Below, one piece after another: positions 1-6,764 of a stretch of 20,364 bases of DNA. Both the position numbers and the translations under genes were made by a program. The notes beneath the pieces were generated by a model. It did not search any database and was not told the DNA's origin. It saw only the letters and a program-made list of their open reading frames with translations. The DNA lies in NCBI GenBank assembly GCA_017545325.1, contig JAFWOX010000080.1, positions 1 to 20,364 of the forward strand, given 5' to 3'. Numbering within the stretch: position 1 is the first letter of the stretch; every line of letters starts with the position of its first letter. The DNA is from Oscillospiraceae bacterium. GTDB taxonomy: Bacteria > Bacillota_A > Clostridia > Oscillospirales > Oscillospiraceae.

Positions 1-101
1 AAAGGCTGACGAAGCAGGAGCTCATCAACCTGGGGGAGGGGGGCCTCTGCCAGCAGTGCAGGGTCTGCCATTTCCCCAACTGCACCTTCGGGAGGCACTG
101 A
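1..101 (+). CDS. C-terminal end of a Cys-rich protein, probably molybdopterin-binding (partial)
   Basis: Only the last 32 codons are present, read in the frame that starts at base 3 and stops at TGA 99-101. The tail reads ...GEGGLCQQCRVCHFPNC followed by TFGRH, that is Cys residues spaced C-x2-C-x2-C-x5-C. From memory, a short C-terminal tail of this kind occurs on clostridial MoeA/CinA-like molybdopterin-binding proteins, which would fit the moaA-moaC genes directly downstream. The stop codon lies one base before the moaA start, so the two genes are almost certainly co-transcribed. The tail looks able to bind a metal or an Fe-S cluster, but the catalytic part is outside the window, so the family is an inference. 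Confidence 0.55.
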   Translation, partial: RLTKQELINLGEGGLCQQCRVCHFPNCTFGRH

Positions 102-102
102 G

Positions 103-1053
103 ATGCAGGATCGGTTCGGGCGGGAGATCAATTATCTCCGCCTCTCCGTCACGGATCTGTGCAACCTCCGCTGCCGCTACTGCATGCCGGAGGAAGGGGT
201 CCGGAAGAAGGACCACGCGGAAATGCTCACGGAGGATGAGATGATCCTGGCGACGGAGGCCGCCGCCTCCCTGGGGATTACCAAGCTGCGCATCACCGGC
301 GGGGAGCCCCTGGTGAAGAAAAACATCCTCTCCATCTGCCGCAGAGCCGCCGCCATACCCGGGATCCGGGAGGTCTGCCTGACCACCAACGCCATCCGGC
401 TTCCGGAGCTGGCGGTCCCCCTGCGGGAGGCGGGGGTGAGGCGGCTGAACATCAGCCTGGATACCCTGGATCCGGAGAAATATGCCCGGATCACCCGCTG
501 CGGAAAGCTCTCCGACGCCGTTGCCGGCATCCGCGCCGCCCTGGAGGCGGGGTACGACAAGATCAAGCTGAACGCCGTCCTCATCGGCGGCTTCAACGAC
601 GATGAGATCGACCTGCTGGCGGCCCTGACCCTGCGGTATCCCCTGGATGTGCGCTTCATCGAGCTGATGCCCATGGGTACCGGCGGCTTCGGGAAGGCGG
701 CCTATCTGCCCTGTACCGCGGTGCCGGAAAGGCTCCCGGAGCTGGAGCCGCTGGGGGAGGACGGCGGCGCGGCAAGGCTGTACCGTCTGCCGGGGGCCAT
801 GGGGAACGTGGGGCTCATCAGTCCCGTGAGCGCCCATTTCTGCGGCAGCTGCAACCGCCTGCGCCTCACCGCCGACGGAAAGCTGAAGCCCTGCCTCCAT
901 TCCCCGGCGGAATACGCCATCAAGGGACTGGACAGGGCGGGCATGGCGGAGGTCATGAAGAAGGTCATCCTGGACAAGCCGGAATGGCATGGGGTGCTGG
1001 ATTATGTAAACCAGAGCCGGTCCAGGCGGAGCATGAACCGGATCGGAGGCTGA
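103..1053 (+). CDS. moaA: GTP 3',8-cyclase MoaA (molybdenum cofactor biosynthesis)
   Basis: This cytosolic radical SAM enzyme converts GTP to 3',8-cyclo-7,8-dihydro-GTP, the first step of molybdopterin synthesis. The 316 residues carry the radical SAM cluster motif C20-x3-C24-x2-C27 (CNLRCRYC) near the N-terminus. A second, C-terminal 4Fe-4S site has C247, C250 and C264 in CGSCNRLRLTADGKLKPC, which is diagnostic for MoaA. The chain ends in the double glycine (MNRIGG) that is conserved and catalytically needed in the family. Length is near the usual 320-340. The ATG at 103 follows a GGGAGG site by seven bases and lies just after the upstream stop. The 3' end is followed closely by moaC, so it belongs to one operon. 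Confidence 0.97.
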   Translation: MQDRFGREINYLRLSVTDLCNLRCRYCMPEEGVRKKDHAEMLTEDEMILATEAAASLGITKLRITGGEPLVKKNILSICRRAAAIPGIREVCLTTNAIRLPELAVPLREAGVRRLNISLDTLDPEKYARITRCGKLSDAVAGIRAALEAGYDKIKLNAVLIGGFNDDEIDLLAALTLRYPLDVRFIELMPMGTGGFGKAAYLPCTAVPERLPELEPLGEDGGAARLYRLPGAMGNVGLISPVSAHFCGSCNRLRLTADGKLKPCLHSPAEYAIKGLDRAGMAEVMKKVILDKPEWHGVLDYVNQSRSRRSMNRIGG

Positions 1054-1058
1054 GGGAT

Positions 1059-1556
1059 ATGCAGAACGGGAAGGATTTTACCCATTTCGGAGCGGACGGC
1101 CGGGCACGCATGGTGGACGTGGGGGAGAAGGACCCCACCTGCCGCAGCGCCGAGGCCGGGGCCCGGGTCCTGGTGAGCCGGGAGACATTCCGGCTCATCC
1201 GCACCGGCGGCATGAAGAAGGGGGATGTGCTCACCGTGGCCCAGATCGCCGGGATCATGGGGGCCAAGCGCACCCCGGAGCTGATCCCCATGTGCCACCC
1301 CATCCTTCTTCAGGGGGTGGACCTGAGCCTGCGGCTGGACGAGGAGCGCTGCGCCGTGGATATCCGGGCAGCCGTGCGGTGCGAGGGAAAGACCGGCGTG
1401 GAGATGGAAGCCCTCACCGCCGCCGCCGCGGCGGCCCTGACGGTGTACGATATGTGCAAGGCGGTGCAGAAGGACATGGTCATCACGGATCTGCGGCTCA
1501 TCTCCAAGAGCGGCGGCGTCCACGGAGATTATCACGAGGAGGAAGAAGGACAATGA
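1059..1556 (+). CDS. moaC: cyclic pyranopterin monophosphate synthase MoaC
   Basis: MoaC converts the MoaA product into cyclic pyranopterin monophosphate. The 165-residue protein has the family signatures MVDVGEK near the N-terminus, KGDVLTVAQIAGIMGAKRT, LIPMCHP, GVEMEALTA and YDMCKAVQKDM, and ends with KSGGVHGDY. The frame is open further upstream, but the ATG at 1059 is chosen because the GGAGG at 1045-1049 precedes it and the family N-terminus (FTHFGADGRARMVDVG) starts just after. It begins six bases after the moaA stop and its TGA overlaps the ATG of the next gene by four bases, a typical translationally coupled pair. Confidence 0.96.
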   Translation: MQNGKDFTHFGADGRARMVDVGEKDPTCRSAEAGARVLVSRETFRLIRTGGMKKGDVLTVAQIAGIMGAKRTPELIPMCHPILLQGVDLSLRLDEERCAVDIRAAVRCEGKTGVEMEALTAAAAAALTVYDMCKAVQKDMVITDLRLISKSGGVHGDYHEEEEGQ

Positions 1557-2446
1557 ACGGGAAAGCGGCGGTCATCACCGTCAGCGATAAGGGCTCCCGA
1601 GGGGAGCGGGAGGATACCAGCGGCCCCGCCATAGCGGAAAAGCTGCGGGAGGCGGGATTGGAAATCGCGTATCAATGCATCATCCCGGATGAGCGGAGGC
1701 AGATCGAAGGGGAGCTGATCCGATGCGCAGATACCCTGGGCCTGAACCTGGTGGTCACCACCGGGGGCACCGGCTTTTCCCCCCGGGACGTGACGCCGGA
1801 GGCCACCCTGGCGGTGGTGGAGCGGGAGGCCCGGGGCATTCCGGAGGCCATGCGGGCGGAGAGCCTGCGCATCACGCCCCGGGGGTGCCTCAGCCGGGCG
1901 GCGGCGGGGATCCGGGGACGGACCCTGATCCTCAACCTGCCGGGAAGCAAAAAAGCCGCTCTGGAAAACCTGGGGGCGGTGATGGACGCCATCGGCCACG
2001 GCCTGGATATGCTGGCCTCCCCGGGCAGCGCAGACTGCGCCGAGCCCGCTCCGGAGCTGGCGGGCGCCCCCAGCGTGGACGCCTGGCTTCGGGAGGCCAA
2101 GGCGGACCGGGCGGCGGGGAAGATCGGCATGTTCCTCCTGCATAACGGCACCGTGCGGGAGACCGCCAGGGCCGCCGTCCGGGAGGGGCAGGGGGATCTG
2201 CCCCCCGTCCGAAGAATGGAATTCCGCTATGACCAGGCGAAGGTGGACGCCGCCGTGGCGGAGGCCAGAGCCCTGCCGGGCATCTCCCTCATCCGGGTCT
2301 GGCTGAACAGCGGCATGCTCCTGCCGGGGGACGACATCATGTATGTCCTCATCGGCGGGGATATCCGCCCCCGGGCGGTGGAGGCCCTGAATTTCCTGGT
2401 GGGGAAGATCAAATCCGAATGCGTCACGGAGAAAGAGATTTTCTGA
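1553..2446 (+). CDS. MogA/MoaB-type molybdopterin adenylyltransferase fused to a MoaE-like domain
   Basis: Residues 1 to about 165 are a MogA/MoaB domain, with TVSDKGSRGEREDTSGP, the nucleotide-binding loop TTGGTGFSPRDVTPEAT and NLPGSKKAALEN; this domain adenylylates molybdopterin before molybdate insertion. After a linker, residues 175-297 look like a MoaE (molybdopterin synthase catalytic subunit) domain: HNGTVRETAR, then GMLLPGDDIMYVLIGGDIRPRAVEAL, then KIKSECVTEKEIF. K287 and K294 are seven residues apart, the same spacing as the two catalytic lysines of E. coli MoaE. The sequence between them departs from the classical PFWK motif. The ATG at 1553 overlaps the moaC stop (ATGA). The frame is open upstream, but that part is a shadow of moaC. 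No moaD-like gene is seen nearby. Confidence 0.88.
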   Translation: MNGKAAVITVSDKGSRGEREDTSGPAIAEKLREAGLEIAYQCIIPDERRQIEGELIRCADTLGLNLVVTTGGTGFSPRDVTPEATLAVVEREARGIPEAMRAESLRITPRGCLSRAAAGIRGRTLILNLPGSKKAALENLGAVMDAIGHGLDMLASPGSADCAEPAPELAGAPSVDAWLREAKADRAAGKIGMFLLHNGTVRETARAAVREGQGDLPPVRRMEFRYDQAKVDAAVAEARALPGISLIRVWLNSGMLLPGDDIMYVLIGGDIRPRAVEALNFLVGKIKSECVTEKEIF

Positions 2447-2487
2447 ATCCGGATGACCCTGTAAATCTTGAAAATGGAGGAAAAAAC

Positions 2488-2910
2488 ATGAAACTCAGCG
2501 CGAGAAATCAGCTTCCCGGCACCGTCACCAAGATCACGGAGGGCGCGGTCAACGGCATCGTCACCCTGGAGGTGAACGGCGCCCCCGTCACCGCCACCAT
2601 CTCCCTGGCGGCCATCCGGGAGCTGGGCCTGGAGCCCGGAAAGAAGGCCTATGCGGTGATCAAGGCCACGGAGGTCATGGTGGGCCTGGGAGAGCACCTG
2701 ACCCTCAGCGCCCGGAACCAGTTCCCCGGGAAGGTCATGAGCGTGGAGCGGGGCGCGGTGAATTCCATCGTGCGGCTCAGCGTCCTGCAGGGACTCACCG
2801 TCTCCGCCACCATCTCCAACAACGCCGTGGATGAGCTGGGTCTGGAATCCGGCAAGGAGGCTCTGGCCGTCATCAAGGCCACCTCCGTCATGATCGGCAT
2901 CGACGGCTGA
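2488..2910 (+). CDS. Tandem TOBE/Mop-domain molybdate-binding protein (molbindin)
   Basis: This 140-residue protein is two copies of the Mop/TOBE oxyanion-binding fold. Copy one (residues 2-66) begins KLSARNQLPGTV and copy two (72-137) begins LTLSARNQFPGKV. Both contain a G-A-V-N-x-I-V stretch and end in AVIKATxVM(V/I)G. Molbindins bind molybdate or tungstate at subunit interfaces and act as stores or regulators. No ABC ATPase or DNA-binding domain is attached. The ATG at 2488 is preceded by GGAGG at 2476-2480 with a seven-base gap. An in-frame ATG-like start at 2419 would overlap the previous gene and lacks such a site. It is the last gene of the operon, followed by a terminator. Confidence 0.93.
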   Translation: MKLSARNQLPGTVTKITEGAVNGIVTLEVNGAPVTATISLAAIRELGLEPGKKAYAVIKATEVMVGLGEHLTLSARNQFPGKVMSVERGAVNSIVRLSVLQGLTVSATISNNAVDELGLESGKEALAVIKATSVMIGIDG

Positions 2911-2961
2911 GGCGGCGGACGAGCCCGCTGCGGCAGATCGTCAAAGGAATGGTCGGGATTT

Positions 2962-3003
2962 CCCGCCGGCGAGGCAAAGCCGCCGGCGGGGAGTTTCTTT
3001 TTT
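2962..3003 (+). terminator. Rho-independent terminator of the moa operon
   Basis: A perfect 10-bp GC-rich stem (CCCGCCGGCG at 2962-2971, CGCCGGCGGG at 2981-2990) with a nine-base loop is followed by GAG and then TTTCTTTTTT. It lies 51 bases after the Mop gene stop and is the natural 3' end of the molybdenum operon. Confidence 0.92.
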
Positions 3004-3205
3004 CCAGGGGGAAAGGGAGCGGAATGAGCCGCAGCGGGAAAGCAGACCGCGCAGCGGGGACGGGGGGCGGAGAATGCGGATTGCCGCAGCCTTGCGCTCA
3101 CATTGGGCAGGAGAATTCCCGGGTTCCGGAGAACGGGAGAAAGCCCGAAGGGATCCTTTTCCATCACCGTTCCCCTGGAGAACAAAAGAAAAACGCAGAA
3201 AACGA
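3004..3205. other. Intergenic spacer between the moa operon and the rpmH promoter
   Basis: I see no convincing gene in these 200 bases; small open frames on both strands lack ribosome binding sites and family features. Bases 3036-3066 match 14753-14783 at 28 of 31 positions, so part of it is a dispersed repeat. No DnaA box (TTATCCACA type) was found, which argues against a replication origin here. Confidence 0.6.
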
Positions 3206-3234
3206 TTGACAGCACCGGAGGATTCCGATAAAAT
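3206..3234 (+). promoter_or_regulatory. Sigma-A promoter of the rpmH operon
   Basis: TTGACA (3206-3211) and TAAAAT (3229-3234) are separated by exactly 17 bases, a near-consensus vegetative promoter. Transcription should start near 3241, giving a leader of about 375 nt before rpmH. The 12 bases TAAAATACTTTG recur exactly at the promoter of the helicase gene (12278-12289). Confidence 0.9.
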
Positions 3235-3262
3235 ACTTTGGCTATGCAAACAGCCTGTCCCT

Positions 3263-3382
3263 TCGCTTCTCAAATCGAAGCGGATGCTTCGATTTGAAGA
3301 GGAGGAGCAATCGAACGCAAGCAAGCATTCGCGGCTCTTACGGCAACCGCGGATGCGCAGCCCGTGAGATTTGCGACGACGA
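3263..3382 (+). repeat. Leader repeat, copy 1 (hairpin-bearing)
   Basis: This is the first of two 120-bp units with a 151-base period and no gaps between them. It opens with a hairpin of 12 perfect base pairs, TCAAATCGAAGC and GCTTCGATTTGA around a GGAT loop, identical in both copies and followed by AGAGGAGGA. A second hairpin pairs 3325-3334 with 3347-3356 (ten pairs, one of them T-G) around a 12-base loop. The unit ends GAGATTTGCGACGACGA. It lies between the promoter and rpmH, so it is expected to be transcribed into the leader RNA. Its function is unknown. Confidence 0.9.
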
Positions 3383-3413
3383 GGAAGCCTGTGAGGTCCG
3401 AATCCCAATCCCC

Positions 3414-3533
3414 TCGCTTCTCAAATCGAAGCGGATGCTTCGATTTGAAGAGGAGGAATGACCGAACACCTGCGAGTGAGCGCGGCGCTTACGGAAACCG
3501 CGGTCACGAAGCCTGCGAGATTTGCGACGACGA
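3414..3533 (+). repeat. Leader repeat, copy 2 (hairpin-bearing)
   Basis: The first 44 bases are identical to copy 1; the rest is about 75 percent identical with no gaps. Its second hairpin pairs 3476-3485 with 3498-3507 (nine of ten positions pair, one G-G mismatch). Three base pairs differ from copy 1 by changes on both sides that keep pairing. The 31 bases between the copies (3383-3413) are not part of the unit. Confidence 0.9.
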
Positions 3534-3565
3534 CTGCGGCAGCGGCTGCTGCTGTCGAGTATAGA

Positions 3566-3586
3566 GCGGCGGAGAAAAACCGCCGC
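3566..3586 (+). promoter_or_regulatory. GC hairpin just upstream of the rpmH ribosome binding site
   Basis: GCGGCGG (3566-3572) and CCGCCGC (3580-3586) form a seven-bp stem around AGAAAAA. It ends 14 bases before the AGGAGGTG site of rpmH and has no T tract, so it is more likely a leader structure than a terminator. A regulatory role is not shown. Confidence 0.55.
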
Positions 3587-3616
3587 AGATGAAACCGACA
3601 GGAGGTGTAACCCAGC

Positions 3617-3757
3617 ATGTCCACGTTCAGAACCTATCAGCCCAAAAAGCGTCAGCGGTCCAAGGTCCACGGCTTCCGGAAGAGAATGTCCACCCGCAAC
3701 GGCCGCAAGGTCCTGGCCCGGCGCAGAGCCAAGGGCCGCAAGGAGCTCACCCTGTAA
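3617..3757 (+). CDS. rpmH: Large ribosomal subunit protein bL34
   Basis: The 46-residue, very basic protein begins [20 protein letters not shown] and continues [20 protein letters not shown], the textbook L34 sequence; it packs into 23S rRNA in the large subunit. Its length is close to the usual 44-47. The ATG at 3617 is preceded by AGGAGGTG (3600-3607) with a nine-base gap. It is the first gene after the strong promoter at 3206 and its long structured leader, and rnpA starts 18 bases after its stop, the classic rpmH-rnpA pair. The leader repeats make post-transcriptional control conceivable, but this is inference. Confidence 0.98.
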   Translation: MSTFRTYQPKKRQRSKVHGFRKRMSTRNGRKVLARRRAKGRKELTL

Positions 3758-3775
3758 GCTCCGAGGCAAGTCCGC

Positions 3776-4114
3776 ATGAAGACCACCCAATCCCTGAAAG
3801 GCAATTATGCGTTCCGCAGGCTGTATACGAAGGGCAAAAGCAGCGTTCAGCCTGCGGTAGTGCTGTATTGCCGAAAAAACGGCGCCCGGCGCAACCGCCT
3901 TGGCCTCACGGTGGGCACGAAGGTGGGGAAGGCCGTGGTGCGTAATCGCGTCCGCCGCCGCCTCCGGGAGATCTACCGTCTCCATGAGGGGGAGTTCCGG
4001 CAGGGCTGGGATCTGGTGGTCGTGGCACGGAGCCGCGCGGCCGAGGAGACCTATCGGGAGCTGGAGGCGCAGCTGCTGCGGGCTGCGGGCAGGCTTGGCC
4101 TGCTGGCGCCATGA
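3776..4114 (+). CDS. rnpA: Ribonuclease P protein component
   Basis: RnpA is the protein subunit of RNase P, which trims the 5' leader from tRNA precursors together with the catalytic RNA. The 112-residue basic protein has the aromatic/basic N-terminus ([14 protein letters not shown]) and the RNR signature [17 protein letters not shown] at residues 52-68. It follows rpmH and its TGA overlaps the ATG of yidD by four bases, so translation is probably coupled. Length is typical (110-120). Confidence 0.97.
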   Translation: MKTTQSLKGNYAFRRLYTKGKSSVQPAVVLYCRKNGARRNRLGLTVGTKVGKAVVRNRVRRRLREIYRLHEGEFRQGWDLVVVARSRAAEETYRELEAQLLRAAGRLGLLAP

Positions 4115-4320
4115 AGCGCGTGCTCCTGGCGGCCATCCGCTTTTACCGCCGCCATATCTCCCCCCTGCGGAAGCCATGCTGCCGCTATATCCCCACCTGC
4201 TCGGAGTATGCCCTTGAGGCCGTGGAGAAGTACGGCCCCTGGAAGGGCTCCTGGCTGGCGCTGAGGCGGCTGCTGCGCTGTCATCCCTTCCATAAGGGAG
4301 GCTATGACCCCGTGCCCTGA
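4111..4320 (+). CDS. yidD: Membrane protein insertion efficiency factor YidD
   Basis: This 69-residue protein has the highly conserved YidD pattern: [12 protein letters not shown], then [38 protein letters not shown] (three conserved Cys among these) and GGYDPVP at the end. YidD is a small membrane-associated protein that helps YidC insert membrane proteins. It sits between rnpA and yidC as in most bacteria, overlapping rnpA by four bases, and is 89 bases upstream of yidC. Confidence 0.97.
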   Translation: MKRVLLAAIRFYRRHISPLRKPCCRYIPTCSEYALEAVEKYGPWKGSWLALRRLLRCHPFHKGGYDPVP

Positions 4321-4409
4321 ACCCAAAGCCGATGGACGCCGCCAGCCGCGCGGTCCGTCGGCAGAATTCTATGTCCCCGGGTGGAAACCCAGAGGAAAGG
4401 AGTTCCTGA

Positions 4410-5750
4410 ATGGATTTCATTGCCAAACCCTTTGGCTGGCTCTTGATGCTCCTCTACGAGCTCACCATGAACTACGGCGCGGCAGTTCTTCTCTTCGCCC
4501 TGGCGGTGAAGGTGGTGCTGCTGTATTTCTCCGCCAAGAGCAAGAAGAGCATCATGCGCTCGACGCGCTTCAACCCCTACCTGAAGGAGCTGGAGGCGAA
4601 GTACGAGGGCAACAAGCAGAAGTACCAGGAGGAGGTTGCCCGGCTGTACAAGGAGGAGCACATCAACCCCATGGGCGGCTGCCTGTGGTCCCTGATCCCC
4701 TTCCCCATCCTTCTGGCTCTGTACCGGGCCATCCGCTTCCCCATCACCATCATGATGGGGGTGCCGTCGGAGGCCTACGAAAAGATCAAAAACGTCCTGT
4801 ACGCCATGGGCTTTGAGCTCAGCGGCGGCGCCCGGTCCGCGGCCTACGCCCAGATCTATGAGTCCCAGTTCATCACCTCCCATTTTGAGCGCTTCGCTCA
4901 CCTGAGCGAGAAGCTGAGGGAGATCGACTACAGCTTCCTGGGGGTGAACCTGGGCGAGCAGCCCAACTTCCGCTTCTGGACCTTCGGCCAGGATGGCGCG
5001 GCCCTCTGGCCCGCCCTGGGCCTCTTCCTGATCCCGGTGGTCTCCGCCGCCCTGAGCTTCCTGCAGAGCAAGATCAGCCAGGATCAGACCCCCGCCGCCA
5101 ACGAGCAGGCGGGGAGCAGCACCAAGACCATGATGTACCTCATGCCCCTGATGAGCCTGTGGATCGGGTTCATTATGCCCGGCGCCCTGGGCCTGTACTG
5201 GTGCGCGGGCAGCGTGCTCCAGATCATCCAGGACCTGGTCCTCTGGAAGATCTTCAACAAGCAGCTGGACGCGGAGGACGCGGAGCGCAACGCCCGGCTG
5301 AAGGCCCGGGCGGAGGAGCTGGAGCGCAAGCGCGCCGAGACCGAGCGTCTTCGGGCGGAGGGAGCCACCACGGTGAACCCCAACACCAGCCGCCGGAAGA
5401 TGCAGAAGGGAGAGCGGCAGCGGGCGGAGCAGCGGGCTGCGGAATGGCAGGCCGCCAACAATCCCGGAAAGAAGAAAAAGGAAGAGGAAAATCCTTCCCG
5501 GGTGGGAGACCGGGTCTACGCCCGGGGCCGGGCCTACGTACCCGACCGCTTCGACCCGAACTATGTTGTCCCCGAGGCGCCTGAGGAGCAGGCGGAAACC
5601 CTGCCGGAGGATATCCCGGAGCTCCCGGATATTCCGGATATCCCCGAAGTCCCTTCCATCAAGGCGGAGGAGATCGGGGCAGATCCGGAGCCCCCGGCGG
5701 AAAACGCCGCCGCTGAGCCGGACGCCGGCAGCGAGAATAATGGAGTGTAA
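4410..5750 (+). CDS. yidC: Membrane protein insertase YidC/Oxa1 family
   Basis: YidC places proteins in the cytoplasmic membrane alone or with SecYEG. This 446-residue Gram-positive-type protein lacks the large periplasmic domain of the E. coli enzyme. Hydrophobic segments lie near residues 8-40, 88-107, 196-217 and 241-277, with the cytoplasmic helical hairpin around 45-85. The usual groove arginine appears to be replaced by Lys34 (FALAVKVVLLYF), which keeps the charge. There is no lipobox. Residues 283 to 446 form a long tail: a charged, probably helical part (AERNARLKARAEELERKR), a KKKKEEE stretch, then an acidic, proline-rich end with repeats such as IPELPDIPDIPEVP. The ATG at 4410 follows AAAGGAG. 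Only three bases separate it from jag. Confidence 0.95.
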   Translation: MDFIAKPFGWLLMLLYELTMNYGAAVLLFALAVKVVLLYFSAKSKKSIMRSTRFNPYLKELEAKYEGNKQKYQEEVARLYKEEHINPMGGCLWSLIPFPILLALYRAIRFPITIMMGVPSEAYEKIKNVLYAMGFELSGGARSAAYAQIYESQFITSHFERFAHLSEKLREIDYSFLGVNLGEQPNFRFWTFGQDGAALWPALGLFLIPVVSAALSFLQSKISQDQTPAANEQAGSSTKTMMYLMPLMSLWIGFIMPGALGLYWCAGSVLQIIQDLVLWKIFNKQLDAEDAERNARLKARAEELERKRAETERLRAEGATTVNPNTSRRKMQKGERQRAEQRAAEWQAANNPGKKKKEEENPSRVGDRVYARGRAYVPDRFDPNYVVPEAPEEQAETLPEDIPELPDIPDIPEVPSIKAEEIGADPEPPAENAAAEPDAGSENNGV

Positions 5751-5753
5751 GCT

Positions 5754-6413
5754 ATGCTGAAATCGATAGAAACCACCGCCAAAAATGAGGAGATGGCCGT
5801 CGCCACCGCCCTGGAGCAGCTGGGCAAGAGCAGGGAAGAGGTGTCGGTGGAGATCCTGGAGCGGTCCAAGCCCGGCTTCCTGGGCATCGGCGCGGTGCCT
5901 GCCCGGGTCCGGGTGAGCTATGAGTATACCGAGACCCCCGCGGAGAAGGCGGAGGCCTTCCTGAAGGGCCTGCTGGAGCGCATGGGCTCCGACGCCGTGC
6001 CCGAGATCGAGGACCGGGGGGAGAACGGCCTGTTCATCCGTCTGAACGGACAGAAGCTGGGCATGCTCATCGGCCGCCATGGGGAGACCCTGGACGCCAT
6101 CCAGCACCTGACGGGCTATGTGGTGAACCGGGGCGTCAACAAGCGCACCCACATCAGCGTGGATGCGGAGGACTATTGGGCCAAGCGGGAGGAATCCATG
6201 AAGAGCCTGGCCTACAAGGTGGCCGCGAAGGTCATCAAATACCGGAAGAATATGACCCTGGAACCCATGAATTCCTATGAGCGGCATGTGATCCACACCG
6301 CTCTGCAGGATTATGAGGAGGTCAGCACCTACTCCGTGGGCAGCGAACCCAACCGCCGGGTGGTGGTGGCCTACGGAAAGGCCCGTCGGGGCGACAAGAA
6401 ATCGGCGGAATGA
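5754..6413 (+). CDS. jag: RNA-binding protein Jag/KhpB
   Basis: The 219-residue protein has the three Jag parts in order: the Jag_N domain (residues 1 to about 50, including LERSKPGFLGIGAVPARVRV), a KH domain with the GxxG loop IGRHGETLDAIQ, and a C-terminal R3H domain with MNSYERHVIHTALQ. KhpB binds many small and messenger RNAs, usually with partner KhpA, and affects cell elongation in streptococci; it is encoded after yidC in most Firmicutes. The start is three bases after the yidC stop, with the GGAG of its site inside the end of yidC. Confidence 0.96.
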   Translation: MLKSIETTAKNEEMAVATALEQLGKSREEVSVEILERSKPGFLGIGAVPARVRVSYEYTETPAEKAEAFLKGLLERMGSDAVPEIEDRGENGLFIRLNGQKLGMLIGRHGETLDAIQHLTGYVVNRGVNKRTHISVDAEDYWAKREESMKSLAYKVAAKVIKYRKNMTLEPMNSYERHVIHTALQDYEEVSTYSVGSEPNRRVVVAYGKARRGDKKSAE

Positions 6414-6448
6414 TTTTCTGCTTGGAAAATAGCTGGAGGTAATGCGCA

Positions 6449-6682
6449 ATGGTGTTTGAAAAGCTGCGGGAGATTTTTGCCAATCAGTTTGGTCTGGATC
6501 CGGAGACCATCACTGAGTCTACGGACATCGTCAGCGACCTGGGAGCGGATTCCCTGGACGTGGTGGAGATGCTCATGAGCCTGGAGGACGAGTACGGCAT
6601 CACCATCGAGGACGAAAAGGTGGCGGAAATGAAAACCGTGGGCGACGTGGTCCGCTGCGTGGAAGGGCTCATTGAAGGCTGA
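6449..6682 (+). CDS. acpP: Acyl carrier protein
   Basis: This 77-residue acidic protein has the carrier motif GADSLD with Ser35 as the 4'-phosphopantetheine attachment site, and the usual helix pattern (VVEMLMSLEDEYGITIEDEKVAEMKTVGDVV in the second half). It carries acyl chains in type II fatty acid synthesis. The ATG at 6449 has GGAGGT (6435-6440) eight bases upstream; a nearer ATG at 6442 is out of frame. No fatty acid synthesis gene is next to it. It lies between jag and mrp on the same strand, 35 bases after jag, and is probably carried by the rpmH promoter. It could be a second ACP copy in the genome. Confidence 0.96.
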   Translation: MVFEKLREIFANQFGLDPETITESTDIVSDLGADSLDVVEMLMSLEDEYGITIEDEKVAEMKTVGDVVRCVEGLIEG

Positions 6683-6707
6683 GCCCGATCCCTGCGGGTC
6701 CCTATGC

Positions 6708-6756
6708 ACCCGGCGAGCCGGGTCAACACAGGAAAGGAGAGCCGCCTCAGCGCGGC
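6708..6756 (+). promoter_or_regulatory. Structured acpP-mrp spacer with a hairpin between Shine-Dalgarno and start
   Basis: A first hairpin (ACCCGG 6708-6713, CCGGGT 6718-6723) has no T run and looks like a processing or stability element. The only good ribosome binding site for mrp, AAGGAG at 6735-6739, lies 25 bases before its ATG. A five-bp stem (GCCGC 6741-6745, GCGGC 6752-6756) starts right after it and could loop out 16 bases, leaving a normal spacing of about nine. Confidence 0.5.
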
Positions 6757-6764
6757 GATGAATC

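Noticed and set aside
3263..3533. CRISPR array
   Set aside because: Only two units, 120 bases long with internal hairpins and unequal conservation; no cas genes.
3364..3564. Small Cys-rich peptide (66 codons, ending CGSGCCCRV) in the rpmH leader
   Set aside because: Starts with GTG without a ribosome binding site and runs across the structured repeat, whose changes preserve base pairing and not a reading frame.
2911..3616. Replication origin next to rpmH
   Set aside because: rpmH is often beside dnaA, but no DnaA boxes, AT-rich unwinding region or dnaA gene are seen; repeats here are hairpins in a transcribed leader.
4302..6449. A 715-codon open frame on the minus strand opposite yidD-yidC-jag
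   Set aside because: It lies opposite well-recognised genes, is rich in His, Gln, Gly and Leu as expected of a GC-rich antisense frame, and has no family motif.
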